A program made the translations under genes and the position numbers. Source: Polytrichum commune (taxonomy: Eukaryota; Streptophyta; Polytrichopsida; Polytrichales; Polytrichaceae). From it: DNA of 60,000 bases. This document shows, piece by piece, positions 34,701 through 44,216 of the stretch (positions within the stretch are counted from its first letter, which is position 1; each line of letters starts with the position of its first letter). The stretch lies in NCBI GenBank assembly GCA_950295325.1, contig OX485809.1, forward strand, positions 39,155,081 through 39,215,080. The letters are read 5' to 3'. The notes beneath the pieces are model-generated. The model did not search any database, was not told the DNA's origin, and was given only the letters and a program-made list of their open reading frames with translations.

Positions 34701-37316
34701 TGCCATGAAAGAGTCCAAAACGCACATTAATTAAACGAAATTAGAGTTATCTGTAAAGTCTCTCAAAGAGGGATGATACCATAGGTTCGATCCTTCTTTG
34801 AGGAAACTTCATAGATTGGCTTATGCAAGGCTAACTTGACCCACCCATCCTAGTAGAACAAGCTAGAAAATCCAGCTTTAAATAGTCCAACACCATGGCC
34901 ACTCTATGTGTGTGGTAGTTTAAGCATTTGAGCAACTTTGCCTCGTTGATTCTCATAAAGGTAGAGTTTGGAACTAAACGCATGGTTTTCATCCGCTCAA
35001 ACCACTTAACAAATAACTCTAGTATCAGGTTCAAGACTTACTTGGAAGATTTGCGGCGCCCTTTGAGCGACATTCACGTTTGGTCGCGCCGGCTCCGGTG
35101 GCACGGTGATGGAGTTCACCAAGGGCGCCACTTTGAGGCCCCCGATGCATGCTACCGCATCATCCGAAGTGAAATATAAGGTCCCCACAGGTATAAGCTG
35201 AATGTAGACGTCAACGCCGGCCGAGAACCCCCACCAGGTCAAGTACGACGACGTAGTACACGCAGCATACGATGCCGCTGATTCTCCATACACGTACGTG
35301 CCCGGAGCCCCACCAGCGAACCCTGCAGTGTTCGGGGAGAGTTTTGGGCACAATCCGTCAAAATCCGAGTGTTTTCAAGTCCGACCGGTTACGTGTTGTG
35401 ATCTTTCGGTTTTTCCTTTTTATGATTTGAGGTTTGTATGTTCCATAGATTCCTCTAGAATGATGGGTAGTTTTCCTGAATTTCTTGAACGTCAACCGGT
35501 TATTTCTCAAACTCAACTGGTTCATCTGTAACTAGCGGTCGATTCCCTCCATTCATTGGAACCCTGACATGGAAATGAACCCCGGCTAGATGGTTGCCAA
35601 CCTATGTTAATGAATGTCAAGCATTTGTAACAATGGCCACGGATGCAATGATAGTACTTGCACTTCTTTGATAAAACGAAATTGGATTCGCATGCTGGAG
35701 ATATCCTTGAACTCAACCGGGGTTTTTGTTGGGAGTTGGCTGTTTTGCATACAATATTTCTCATATTCGGTAAGTTCTCCGTGCATGTTTGGAGTTGGTG
35801 TGGAGGTTTTTTGGCATGTCAAGAGGTGCTCAAATGCACACCGACTCCAAGCACGCACCGAAAATTTACCGAACATGGAAATTTTTGTATGCAAAACAAC
35901 AACTCTTGACCAATCCTATGGTTGAGGAGAGGATAACTATATTAAATCAAAATGTATAGGGATGAGTTGTATATATATGTTATACCTACATTCATTGCAA
36001 TTGCTTAATTACTTGGTTTACATTAGAGTTTGGATCCAAGAAACTCGGTGGTCCAAAAACACCCGTGGATGGGCCTTGTTTTTGGGGTCAAGATTGGACC
36101 CAAGCTTGAAGATTGGTGCTCAAACTAGGAGACTTATTTTCTTGATTTGGGACCGACAAGATTTGATGGGAAAGTGGCGCCACATTGGCGTTGTGCTTCA
36201 TTTTGTTTCATACTTAGGACTATGACCCTAATGTAAACTCCTTTGATGTGCAAATTTGTTGTCAATCATCCAATAGGATCGTTGGATTTGGTGTTTATTT
36301 GGTCTTGGACGCTAATGTAAATCCCACTCAAAACTTGCCCTATTTATACATATGTCAAGAATTTTCTGAATTTGGTTTTGACTATTCGCACTAATGCATT
36401 TTGACTGCGTTTATACAATAATGTCACAAATATGGCATTTTCTCTCAGTGAAAACTAAGAATGCCACACAGTTGACAAACGAATATCACATTAAATCCAC
36501 TGGATTCCAGTAGGATATGCAAGGATTGCCTGGGCGTAGGTTGTCATGAATGCGCAGATGCTGGCAGCTACAAAGTAGCGGTCATGGGCAACTTGACAGT
36601 TCGTTCCAGGGAGGCAACAATCTCTTCTACCACTGGTGCAATCCCAACATCTCCCGGTTTGTTGGTGACACTCTAGAAATTCATGTTCCACTGTGTGCGC
36701 CCCATAGAGTTCTCTCTCTCTCTCGTCAAACAAAGCTTCCATTCATACGGTGAGATCTAACATACTTTAGTTTGATAAGCTTCTGGATTGGACTGAATTG
36801 TTTTAGGCCATTTTGGGGCCTCAGATGAGTAAGTTTGTGTAAGTACATACTTAGAACGTCGCCCGAGCGAAAGCTTATGGATGCGGCCCAGCTGGTGAAG
36901 AAACTGGTCGTTGAAGGTGTGGTCCATACAGCCCCCGCTCCACCCACTTGGAAGAGTTGTGGCAACCTGTAAGTTGATGCGCTTGCCCGGCTCACCACCT
37001 GCATCTTGTCGGCTCCAGTTACTTGTACAGTTCGCAGATGCTCATGGTCGTAATTTCTCGTTTTAGATGGTCCGCTCAGGAGCACGAGCTGGTTCACCCC
37101 AAGGACTGCGGCAATGACAGCCATGGTGAGGATGCATGCACACTTGATGATCCGTCGACTGTGGACATTCCAGTTCCGGTTATTACTGCCCAAGTGCCCT
37201 GTCGATACTCCGGCAAACTTTGCGCTAATTTTTTGTTCGGAGTAACAGTCCGCTGCTGCAGCATCGTCAACAATTACACGTCCAACAATAAGAAAGTGTA
37301 AGGGTAAAGTGCGCAT
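31738..37316 (-). CDS. Double phytocyanin-like (ENODL-type) membrane glycoprotein
   Basis: Four exons on the minus strand: 37316-36851, 35322-35042, 32979-32880, 32414-31738. All are GT-AG with matching phases, giving about 507 residues. An N-terminal hydrophobic segment (MAVIAAVLGVNQLVLLSG, ATG at 37124) acts as signal or anchor. Two cupredoxin repeats follow. Each opens with a PQ(L/I)FQVGG... WT.P (S/T)...F(T/Y)..WA..ISF..GD block and is split by an intron at the same place after GD(V/I). Plant phytocyanins bind one copper by His-Cys-His-Met/Gln. Here the ligand Cys is Ala in YFVAYTPQYC (repeat 2) and Ser in YFTSDDAVAC (repeat 1), and the His positions are not His, as in early-nodulin-like proteins. 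A Pro/Ser/Thr-rich, AGP-like stalk, a Gly-rich transmembrane segment (VGAIVGGVAGGGIAGI...) and a basic tail complete it. The true start is uncertain (37316 or 37124). Confidence 0.72.
32732..32784. repeat. 13-bp-arm hairpin in the third intron of the phytocyanin-like gene
   Basis: AGTCATTCATTGA is followed about 25 bases later by its exact reverse complement TCAATGAATGACT. A small ACTAC.GTAGT dyad lies between the arms. Role unknown. Confidence 0.5.
34165..34310. repeat. Short dispersed repeat, copy 1
   Basis: Contains AATAATGTCACAAATATG, GAAACTAAGAATG(T/C)CACA and TTAAATCCA.TGGATTC.AGTAG. The same blocks recur in the same order at 36390-36516. Both copies lie in introns of the phytocyanin-like gene. 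Confidence 0.6.
35725..35912. mobile_element. Hairpin MITE in intron 1 of the phytocyanin-like gene
   Basis: The left arm (about 35738-35803) has TTTTGCATACAATATTTCTC then TTCGGTAAGTTCTCCGTGC and TTGGAGTTGGTGTG. The right arm (about 35828-35908) is its imperfect reverse complement, giving arms of ~65 bp with a very short loop. No coding capacity. Confidence 0.6.
36390..36516. repeat. Short dispersed repeat, copy 2
   Basis: Matches the copy at 34165-34310 over about 115 bp (ATAATGTCACAAATATGGCA... TTAAATCCACTGGATTCCAG). Two copies inside one gene suggest a small repeat family. Confidence 0.6.
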
Positions 37317-39719
37317 TGAACGTCGTGTTGAAATAAAAGCTTGAAGTGATCAGGTCTGCCACGGACATACATGTTATTTCATGATTCATCATCACTAGAT
37401 TAATCTTGCGTGCGGGCTTTCGCAAGAGCTTTACTAAGGTTGGGACAGTTTCGAGTTCCTGAGAAGAACATAAGTTTCCGATTTACCGTGAGGTGCTGTG
37501 CTGTCTGGTTCGACACAAAATAATTCTTAGTTGGAAGAAATTTGCCGCGTGTTGTATCCACATTGGTCAAAGACCATGTTCAATCCAATGTGGAAACTAG
37601 CTTTTGGCACTCCAATTGTTGAACTAGTCAGCACCCTAATGTAATTGTCTGCAAGTACCTCATCATATCAGGCCTACTTACCAAAGTTAATCGAACTCAA
37701 AGAATTTGATCCAAGCACGAGTATTGTGTGGATTAGCTCTCACTGCAGCCATTGCTACTCAACGATATACCTATTAATGTCGTCTACGAAATTATGAATG
37801 TTTAAAGGGTCCCGATGACCTTGTAATGCAAACAACCATGGGTTTGAATAAGGTGCTTGAGGAAAGTGTTAAACACCAAACTATTGGAAATCCTCCAAAA
37901 TTATGGCATCTGATGGTTTGGTTCATTTTATAGGGCTATGTCTACTAAAGGTTGCAGCGCAAATCACATACTCGCTTCGTTTAACACTCTCGCCCCGCGC
38001 CACTCTGACGCCCATTTAATCCACTGTTTTTTCTTGAACCATCCTTTGCCAGGAGAGCTACGATGATTCTAGTCGTTTGATGCAGTGAGTTGAGTTGAAT
38101 CCATCGCCCTATAGATGCAATCAAGAAACACCTCAAAAGTTTTCCATGATTCTATCTCCATTTGAGGAGATTTTTGCACCCTAACTGCGACTTCATTGTG
38201 GAGGTCGAGGGAGACTGTGAAGTCAACGACATCTTCAACCTGGTATTTCTTGAAACATAAAAAAGTGTCTTTCCCAAGGCTTTCTCGTTTTGAGTTCAAA
38301 TCAGATATTTGTAGAACATATATATAACTACCAATACGGCCAAGAACTGAGGGCCTTCAAGACACCATGTAGTATGAAAGGCACGGTCACGTCAACATTA
38401 GTGCAGAGATGATGAAGGTCATGAATCTAGAACTCAACGTTTGGGTCTTGTTACTTTTCTCTATCACGAACAATAATGCAAATCACAAATCAGCCGGTTC
38501 AGTATCACCAAATTTGATTCCTAAACTAAATCACAAGTCATATGACAACCGGTTTAATTCACCAGTTCAAGCGTTAAACTAAGACACAGATCACGTGGCA
38601 ATATCACCAGTTTATACCAAGTCACAACTTTAATCATTTGTCAATCAGTTTAGTATCACCATATAATAAACTGGATCTTGATAACATTGTCAACACACAT
38701 ACCTCCAGTGATAGGAAGCCGCTCTGACTTCTCCATAACTATAAGCCCCAAACAACTGTCAGACATCTCAGGACCTTCAATATCTGCCATAATTGCTAGG
38801 TAGTTATTGCTGCTCCGGCCAGCCTACTTGATATAAACAAGTAATCAATCAAGTAGGTCTAACGCTGTGCTCAACACACATGCCCACCTCCTCATCGACC
38901 CTTGAACAGACTAAGTTTCCGTCCGTATAGAAACTCAAGGTGTAGGCCAGCATGCTTCAGTAAGGGTTAACGTCACTATAACTGGATACAATCAAAGAGA
39001 GGGCTAGAGAACAGCCCCAGTCTGCACCTTGCTAATTTCTCGGTTTACCGACTAAGTATGTGAACAACTGTTTTGCATTTGCAACTTGAGGAAGGGATCA
39101 CTGCACTTGATCCAAATAAGGCAAGCTCACCAGGTATCCAGATTCTCATTTTTAATTTTTAATTTTTTTTAGAAGACAAACATCCAGATTCTCATGTCAT
39201 GTGCACGTCCAGTTATGATGCACCTACCTAATTTAGTACAGTAGATGTTGTGTTGCGGTGGCGATGCTTTCTTTCAAGTTAAATCCGTTTCTCTTACAAG
39301 TTCCGATTACTTCGGACCATGACCATGCATATATATATATAGAGAGAGTATAGACTCTGGAAGTTGGGAGGCCAAGACCACGAGTGTCCGTGTTGAAAGA
39401 TTTGTATATAAGACTGATTCATCAGATGAGATCAATACATTAAAGTTCAATTGTAATGTTTGATAACTAGTCTATCCTCTTGTCAATCAATGATTTTGAT
39501 GGGATAATGGGATTTAACTACACCATTTATGGCATTTAGTGTCACTTAACCTACTTCGAGGCACGGAGAGGTCACAAGCTTTAAACACTATATTCGTTAA
39601 ATTGAGACTTTTTGGGCATTTTGAGACATTCACAGAAATAAGAACAAGGATAAATGGAACACGTATTGGAGAAAGTTGTAAGATGCAAACACTTTGAAGC
39701 GGGTGTTTAGAACAAGAAC
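37317..39719. other. Intergenic DNA upstream of the phytocyanin-like gene
   Basis: No gene is recognised. 38490-38700 contains degenerate tandem units around CCGGTT...AGTATCACCA and AAACTAA.TCACA. A (TA)n/(GA)n stretch lies near 39328-39347. Confidence 0.4.
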
Positions 39720-39985
39720 CCCATTAATAACTCATATTTGGGATTGTTTAGGGCGGGCAATCCAAACCTTAGGCCAAGTTGAAGGGGAAATCTTAAAACA
39801 TTCATATTATCGCACAAAAACTTGTATGAATATGGTTTAGGTAGGGCAATCCAAACCATAGATCATATTGAAGGGGAAATATGTGAACCAATATAATATA
39901 ACATACAAAATATTCCAAACTCATATTTGTGATGGTTTAGGTAGGGCAATCCAAACCTTAGACCATATGGAAGGGGAAATCATGT
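39720..39985. repeat. Three tandem units of ~90-96 bp
   Basis: GGGCAATCCAAACC(T/A)TAG..CA is followed by TTGAAGGGGAAAT, recurring near 39753, 39843 and 39943, each preceded by CATATTTG.GATGGTTTAGG-like sequence. They lie about 140 bp beyond the stop codon of the minus-strand exons at 40.1-40.9 kb. Confidence 0.6.
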
Positions 39986-40123
39986 GACACTTATATTATT
40001 GCAAAAAAAAAACATACAAAGTGTGGCATGTAAAATGCATAGCATGCTAACACAACACATCCATTGGATAGTGCGACCCAAAATGTTCTTGCCTATGGCC
40101 CAAAACCCTACGCCTACTATGGC

Positions 40124-40945
40124 CTATCTAGCCTCGGAGACTACCTCTTTTTCTTTTGCTTCATTTTCTTTTGCTTTTTTTACTTTTGCCTCTTTTTCTT
40201 TTGCCTCTTTTTCTTTTGCTGCGGCTTCTTTTGCTCGCATTGCTTCAACATTCCTGAAAATCTCCGCCCCGCGACTATAGCCATTCTTGGGGTGACCGCC
40301 ATCAAAAACACATTTTGGATTCCGTCGGCCACCCGAATTATACGACGAAGAATTCGAATACGATGAAGTGGACTGTCTTGCATTTCTGGTCATGGAGTAG
40401 AAACGCTCCAACTCGACGGACGCACTAGCCCGCATAGGTTTACGGGTGGGAGCAACCTGCAACGCGTCAATGCAAGAACACACATGTTAGTTTAGGGAGG
40501 AAGACCCAAACGTGTCACACGTTCATTTTTTAAGTGCCGGATGATTGTAATGCGCGGTTAACCATGTTTGGGGGGGGGGGGGGGGGTTCACCTTGTCACC
40601 GGGGGCGTTCCCGTCGGAGTCGGCGAGGAGGGGCAATGCGTCCCGCAAAGGAATAGGAAGGGTTCCACTCTTCGTTGGCCGAGCGTCCATCCGCAGCCGC
40701 CGTTGAGGTGTACTACTGCCGCCGGGCCGAGAGGGGGATGTCCGGACGCATTTGCGATTTATGCCTTTGAGCGGCGACGGGGACGCAGATCGCCGGAAGA
40801 TTTGCTTGGGTGGGGGGCTATCGACGACGCCGGCGTCAATAGGCTCCTTGGAGTAGTCAATGGTTGACGCGGCATCGTAAACGGTCTCGTAGAAGAAGCT
40901 CCTCAACTCTGACTCGCTGACGATGTCAATCGAGGGCTCCAAACG
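40124..40945 (-). CDS. Two terminal exons of an unrecognised Lys/Glu-rich protein
   Basis: The minus-strand exons 40945-40592 and 40456-40124 join in phase (acceptors TTGCTCCAG/CGT and GCGTTGCAG/GTT, donor GACAAG/GTGAAC) and end in TAG: 228 residues, 5' incomplete. I do not recognise a family. The first exon begins RLEPSIDIVSESELRSFFYE and becomes Pro/Arg/Ser-rich. The second is Ser/Arg-rich and ends in a (AKEKE)n-type charged, probably helical tail. It lies 164 bp downstream of the stop codon of the methyltransferase-like gene, on the same strand and with the same GC-rich composition. It may be a separate gene or alternative 3' exons of that gene; I find no convincing phase-0 donor before its stop. 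The intron starts with a 19-20-base C-run (G-run on the plus strand, about 40569-40586). Confidence 0.5.
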
Positions 40946-41042
40946 CTGGAGCAAAAAAGGAAACGAAACAAAACCCAAGGGAGGAGGGTTTGATAGAGCG
41001 CGTGAAAATCAAGATACATATGAAGCATATATTACACAAAAT

Positions 41043-41101
41043 GAACGGGCGCGCGCGCACACACACACACACACATACATACATACACATACAAACACAC
41101 G
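41043..41101. repeat. Dinucleotide microsatellite (CG)n(CA)n
   Basis: A GCGCGCGC run passes into CACACA and CATACATA runs. It lies between the stop codon of the phosphatase exon and the next exon on the minus strand. Confidence 0.8.
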
Positions 41102-41108
41102 TAGTGTC

Positions 41109-41921
41109 TCAAATGAGCTTGTTAAATTTCGCGTGAGATAACAACTCTCTGTACAAATGGTCTCGTGGATCCAAGTATCTCTCGCCTATCGGATTGTTCC
41201 TAACAAAATTGTTTACGGGCAGTCCGCTTTCGCAGAGCGCCTGGAGGTATTTACCAAGGTCTAACAAAAATCGGTCCCGGACCTTCTCGACCGTCCACGT
41301 AGGGCAAACTATGAGGTTGGCCGTCGGGTTCAACATGTTCTTTGCGGCGCTGTCGTCCACCATGAGCGTGTTCTCGCGGGTGGGCCGGACGTCGTAGGGG
41401 ACGCCTATCAATGACGGACGCTGGTCCCAAAAAATGGGCTTCAAGACCTTGAGGTATTGGGGGGAAGCGGGGTTGTTTGGTTTTTTGACGACTTTGCCGT
41501 CCGGTGTGTACAATATTCTACAGGCTTCCTGTGCTAGGACCATGCAGGGGGGCTCGATGCCCTTGAAGATGAACTCCACGACGGCATTGGTGTTCTCGGC
41601 CGTCATGGAGCTCCACACGACCACCCACCATCGCTGTTGGGCCATCTGGAGGAAGGTCCGAAGCCACGGGCGGAGGTGAACTAGCTTGCTCTTTATGAAT
41701 GTGGGCGGCCCGTCGTAATTAGCATCCTCGGGCTTGCAAAAGGGCACCGTGGGGGTCCTAGGGCAATGAACGCATTGGACGAGGACCCCGTTCAGGTCTA
41801 ACACCAGGAATCGTTTCTTCGGCCGCGGGGGCGGGACGGGTAAAATCGGGGGCGCCGCCGCGCTGCCCTCTCCACTCCTTGGAGAAGAGCGTCGGGGAGC
41901 CGCTACGCTATGCTCCGAGCC
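41109..41921 (-). CDS. Exon 4 of the ParB-methyltransferase-like gene: FCP1/NIF-like phosphatase domain
   Basis: Terminal exon, 813 nt in phase 0 with the exon that ends at 42437 (acceptor TATCCGCAG/GGC at 41921), stop TGA at 41111-41109. After a Pro-rich start, exon residues 37-46 read KRFLVLDLNG, the HAD-phosphatase motif I. Its first Asp (42) is the nucleophile, but the second is Asn (44), a variant I recall from plant FCP1-like proteins. Motif II is VVVWSSMT (around 103), and the acidic motif is LMVDDSAAKN (DD at 189-190), followed by NLIVCPTW. In FCP1-type enzymes these residues form a Ser-phosphate phosphatase site acting, for example, on RNA polymerase II tails; activity of the DxN form is uncertain. 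It could be a separate gene, but matching phase and the lack of any start codon before the motif favour fusion. Confidence 0.72.
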   Translation of the reverse strand, partial: GSEHSVAAPRRSSPRSGEGSAAAPPILPVPPPRPKKRFLVLDLNGVLVQCVHCPRTPTVPFCKPEDANYDGPPTFIKSKLVHLRPWLRTFLQMAQQRWWVVVWSSMTAENTNAVVEFIFKGIEPPCMVLAQEACRILYTPDGKVVKKPNNPASPQYLKVLKPIFWDQRPSLIGVPYDVRPTRENTLMVDDSAAKNMLNPTANLIVCPTWTVEKVRDRFLLDLGKYLQALCESGLPVNNFVRNNPIGERYLDPRDHLYRELLSHAKFNKLI

Positions 41922-42392
41922 CTGCGGATACGATCGAGAGAAAACGGTGGGCGACTTATGTCATGCTATGTCCAAACGAAGCATTTAAAGAAACGAGTGT
42001 TCTCGGTGCAAACACAAAACCATTTGATTCATTTTGGAGGGGGTGCAACAAGGGACACAAGAGAGGCAAGAGCATACAACATACATCCAAACACAGGATA
42101 CAAGTATATAGGAGTAAAAAATGGTGATTATATTGTATACAATGCTCTATGTACATCTTGATTGGGGGGGAGCCGCGTTGAACGATGCGTTCAAACTAGC
42201 CTACTTCTACATCTAGCAAAAATTAAAGAGACGGGCCGCCGTGATGAAGACTTCGTCGCAAGCCGGGGGTATGTGGACGAATGAATGGTCGGGGGGATGT
42301 GGCGAAGGGCGCGAGTGCCGGGGGGCGCGACGTGTGCGTGAGTTTAGGGTAGCTAGGGGACACGACCAAGGCAAGAAGACAAAGACCCAGGG

Positions 42393-42416
42393 AGTTTGGG
42401 TCGACCGACCCAAACT
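42393..42416. repeat. Single palindrome in intron 3 of the ParB-methyltransferase-like gene
   Basis: Near-perfect 24-bp palindrome AGTTTGGGTC/GACCGACCCAAACT. It lies about 20 bp inside the intron from the donor at 42436, with central dinucleotide AC. Member of the family with core TTTGGGTCGNNCGACCCAAA. Confidence 0.9.
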
Positions 42417-42436
42417 GAGTGGGGTCAGTGCATTAC

Positions 42437-43901
42437 CTCGCCTTGGTCGCGCCTTGACGACGTGGATGCCGTCACCGCGTGCGCTGCCCCACCTCTGTCA
42501 CCGCCGCCTCCGACGACGACTTCAGCCTCAACCTGCTCATGCAAAGGCTGACTGTCAGGCCTTTGTCCCAACCCAACCTCCGCATGCGCATCATGCATTG
42601 GTTCATCGACTGGGTTAGGAGTAGAGGTATCACCAGGCCCTTGCGGGCCTTCAACATCTAACATGGGCTCGTCCACCGGGGTCTGATCGGGGACGGGGTT
42701 TGGGTCGGCCGACCCAAACCCTGTTGCTTGGCGAGCGTCGCTCTGGGAAGCTGCAACGTCGGCACTGTTTGGGTCGGCCGACCCAAACATGTGGGGGTCG
42801 TCCCGTTGGTGGTGTGGGGGCAAGAGGATGGGAGGCCGGAGCGGCGGGGGTCCCAACGGGCTGGAAGCTCCGGGGACGCGCCAAAGGTTGGGGTCGTCCA
42901 CCTGCTTGGACGGGCGCGTAAGGGCGGGCGTGAGGCTGCAGCAAATGCGCGAAGCTGAAGGACTGCTGCGTAGCCGGCCGCGGGCGGATATCCTGTGGAG
43001 GGAAGCCTGCTGGCAAGTGAGGGAATGAACTCGGGGGAGCCATCACCAATCCCTGCGCCAGCATGCCCTGGATCACTTGCGTGATCAGGTCCGCTTGGGA
43101 CGGAGGTGGGGCCATCGCCCTTTGCCGCTCCTGCTCCAACAGGAGAGCCCTCAACTCCGCGACTTCGTTGCGGACCGAGGGCTCCTCGGCGGCGGCCTTC
43201 TGCAATCGGATGCGTTGCTCCTCGTCCCGGAGCATCTTCGCGTTGGCCTCCTCCACGGTGAGGACCTCGGGTTTCACCCTCACCATCCCGGCGAACGCTG
43301 TGGGGGAGGCAGGATCCGACCTCAGCCTCTTTGCGAGCTCCATGTCGTCCTCGTCCTCGGAGCTTATGGCGATCGTCTCTTCCACCGCATAGTCGCTATA
43401 TAATTTCTTCCCCTTCAGCATTCGCCGCTCCCTGAAGGTGGCCGTCGCGTCCCTCGAATACATGTCCTTCGCGTCGGCCACCGTGAGGACGGGCACTAGC
43501 TTACTCTGCGGCGTGGCAGCCCGCATGGCCTTCTTCCGCTGAGGGGCCTCGGATTCTTGAGTGAATCCTGTTGCCCCTTCCTCCACCTCTCCTTCCACTT
43601 TCTCCTCCTCCTCCTCCTCCTCTTCCTCCTCCGCAACCTCGCCACCTGCCTCCACGGACGGATTGCCCGGATGCAATCCGGTGAGGGGTTCTGGCATTTG
43701 AACGAGGGTCTGCATGACGAATTCGCCTGGGTTGATTCGCCTGGCCATATCCAACGGGTTCTCGCCCCCCTCGACGATCTCTTCGACGTAGGATCCGGGA
43801 ATCCAGTCGAGGATGTCCATTCTCTTCGCTAGAGCCTTCTGGGTCCTGTAGAATTGAACATCGGTATCCTCCACATAGGAGTAGATGTTCAACCCAGACA
43901 T
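42437..43901 (-). CDS. Exon 3 of the ParB-methyltransferase-like gene: end of methyltransferase fold and linker, frame broken by a palindrome
   Basis: 1465 nt on the minus strand (acceptor GATTGTGCAG/ATG, donor AAGGCGAG/GTAATG). It opens MSGLNIYSYVEDTDVQFYR, which continues the G-GGS motif at the end of exon 2 as methyltransferase folds do. Then come a Glu-rich block (EEEEEEEEEE near 43600), a helical Glu/Arg-rich region (EVAELRALLLEQERQRA) and a Pro-rich tract. The first frame is open to 42651, but the frame that joins exon 4 in phase is a different one, open from 42901. A 22-bp palindrome at 42767-42788 sits exactly between the codon CAT (first frame) and AGT (second frame). Without it the exon would be 1443 nt, a multiple of three, with an uninterrupted frame. 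As read, the gene copy is frameshifted. A second palindrome (42698-42719) is read through without a stop. A short hidden intron is the alternative. Confidence 0.6.
42698..42719. repeat. Palindrome inside coding exon 3 (in frame)
   Basis: A TTTGGGTCG-GC-CGACCCAAA core. With neighbouring bases the dyad extends to 26 bp (GGG...CCC). Read as FGSADPN in the frame that reaches exon 4. No stop codon results. Confidence 0.9.
42767..42788. repeat. Palindrome inside coding exon 3 (frame-shifting)
   Basis: A 22-bp palindrome with GC centre, located exactly where the two open frames of the exon meet. 22 = 3x7+1, which equals the one-base phase discrepancy of the exon. The best evidence here that the module inserts as a discrete unit. 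Confidence 0.85.
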
Positions 43902-43983
43902 CTGCACAATCCAAATCAATAATATTAGGATCACAAATGAAGAATAAGCAAAAATAACACCCAAAACAAAACAAGAATACTTA

Positions 43984-44183
43984 GTTTGGGTCGAGCGACC
44001 CAAACTGTGTCTGCTCTAGTTTGGGTCGAACGACCCAAACTGTGCCTGCCCCTAGTTTGGGTCGAGCGACCCAAACTGTGCCTGCCCCTAGTTTGGGTCG
44101 AGCGACCCAAACCAAGCATGCCCTAGTTTGGGTCGAGCAACCCAAACCAAGCATGCCCATAGTTTGGGTCGCTCGACCCAAAC
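43984..44183. repeat. Palindrome array, six units of 35-36 bp, in intron 2
   Basis: Palindromes start at 43984, 44019, 44055, 44091, 44126 and 44162. Spacers are variants of TGTGCCTGCCCCTA or CAAGCATGCCC(A)TA. Central dinucleotides are AG, AA, AG, AG, AG (one arm mutated) and CT. The array occupies most of intron 2 (44216-43902) of the ParB-methyltransferase-like gene, starting 32 bp from the donor. Confidence 0.92.
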
Positions 44184-44216
44184 CAGGCATATAGATCAAC
44201 GAGGTTAGTTTCTTAC

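Noticed and set aside
34784-34793. GGTTCGATCC as B box of a tRNA gene
   Set aside because: No matching A box or cloverleaf arms at the right distance.
36491-36742. Cys-rich minus-strand frame as an extra exon of the phytocyanin-like gene
   Set aside because: Exon 1 joins exon 35322-35042 directly in phase and gives the typical GDVLRF continuation; including this segment would break the domain.
42425-43403. Plus-strand frames over the methyltransferase linker exon
   Set aside because: Antisense shadows of a GC-rich, proline- and glutamate-coding exon.
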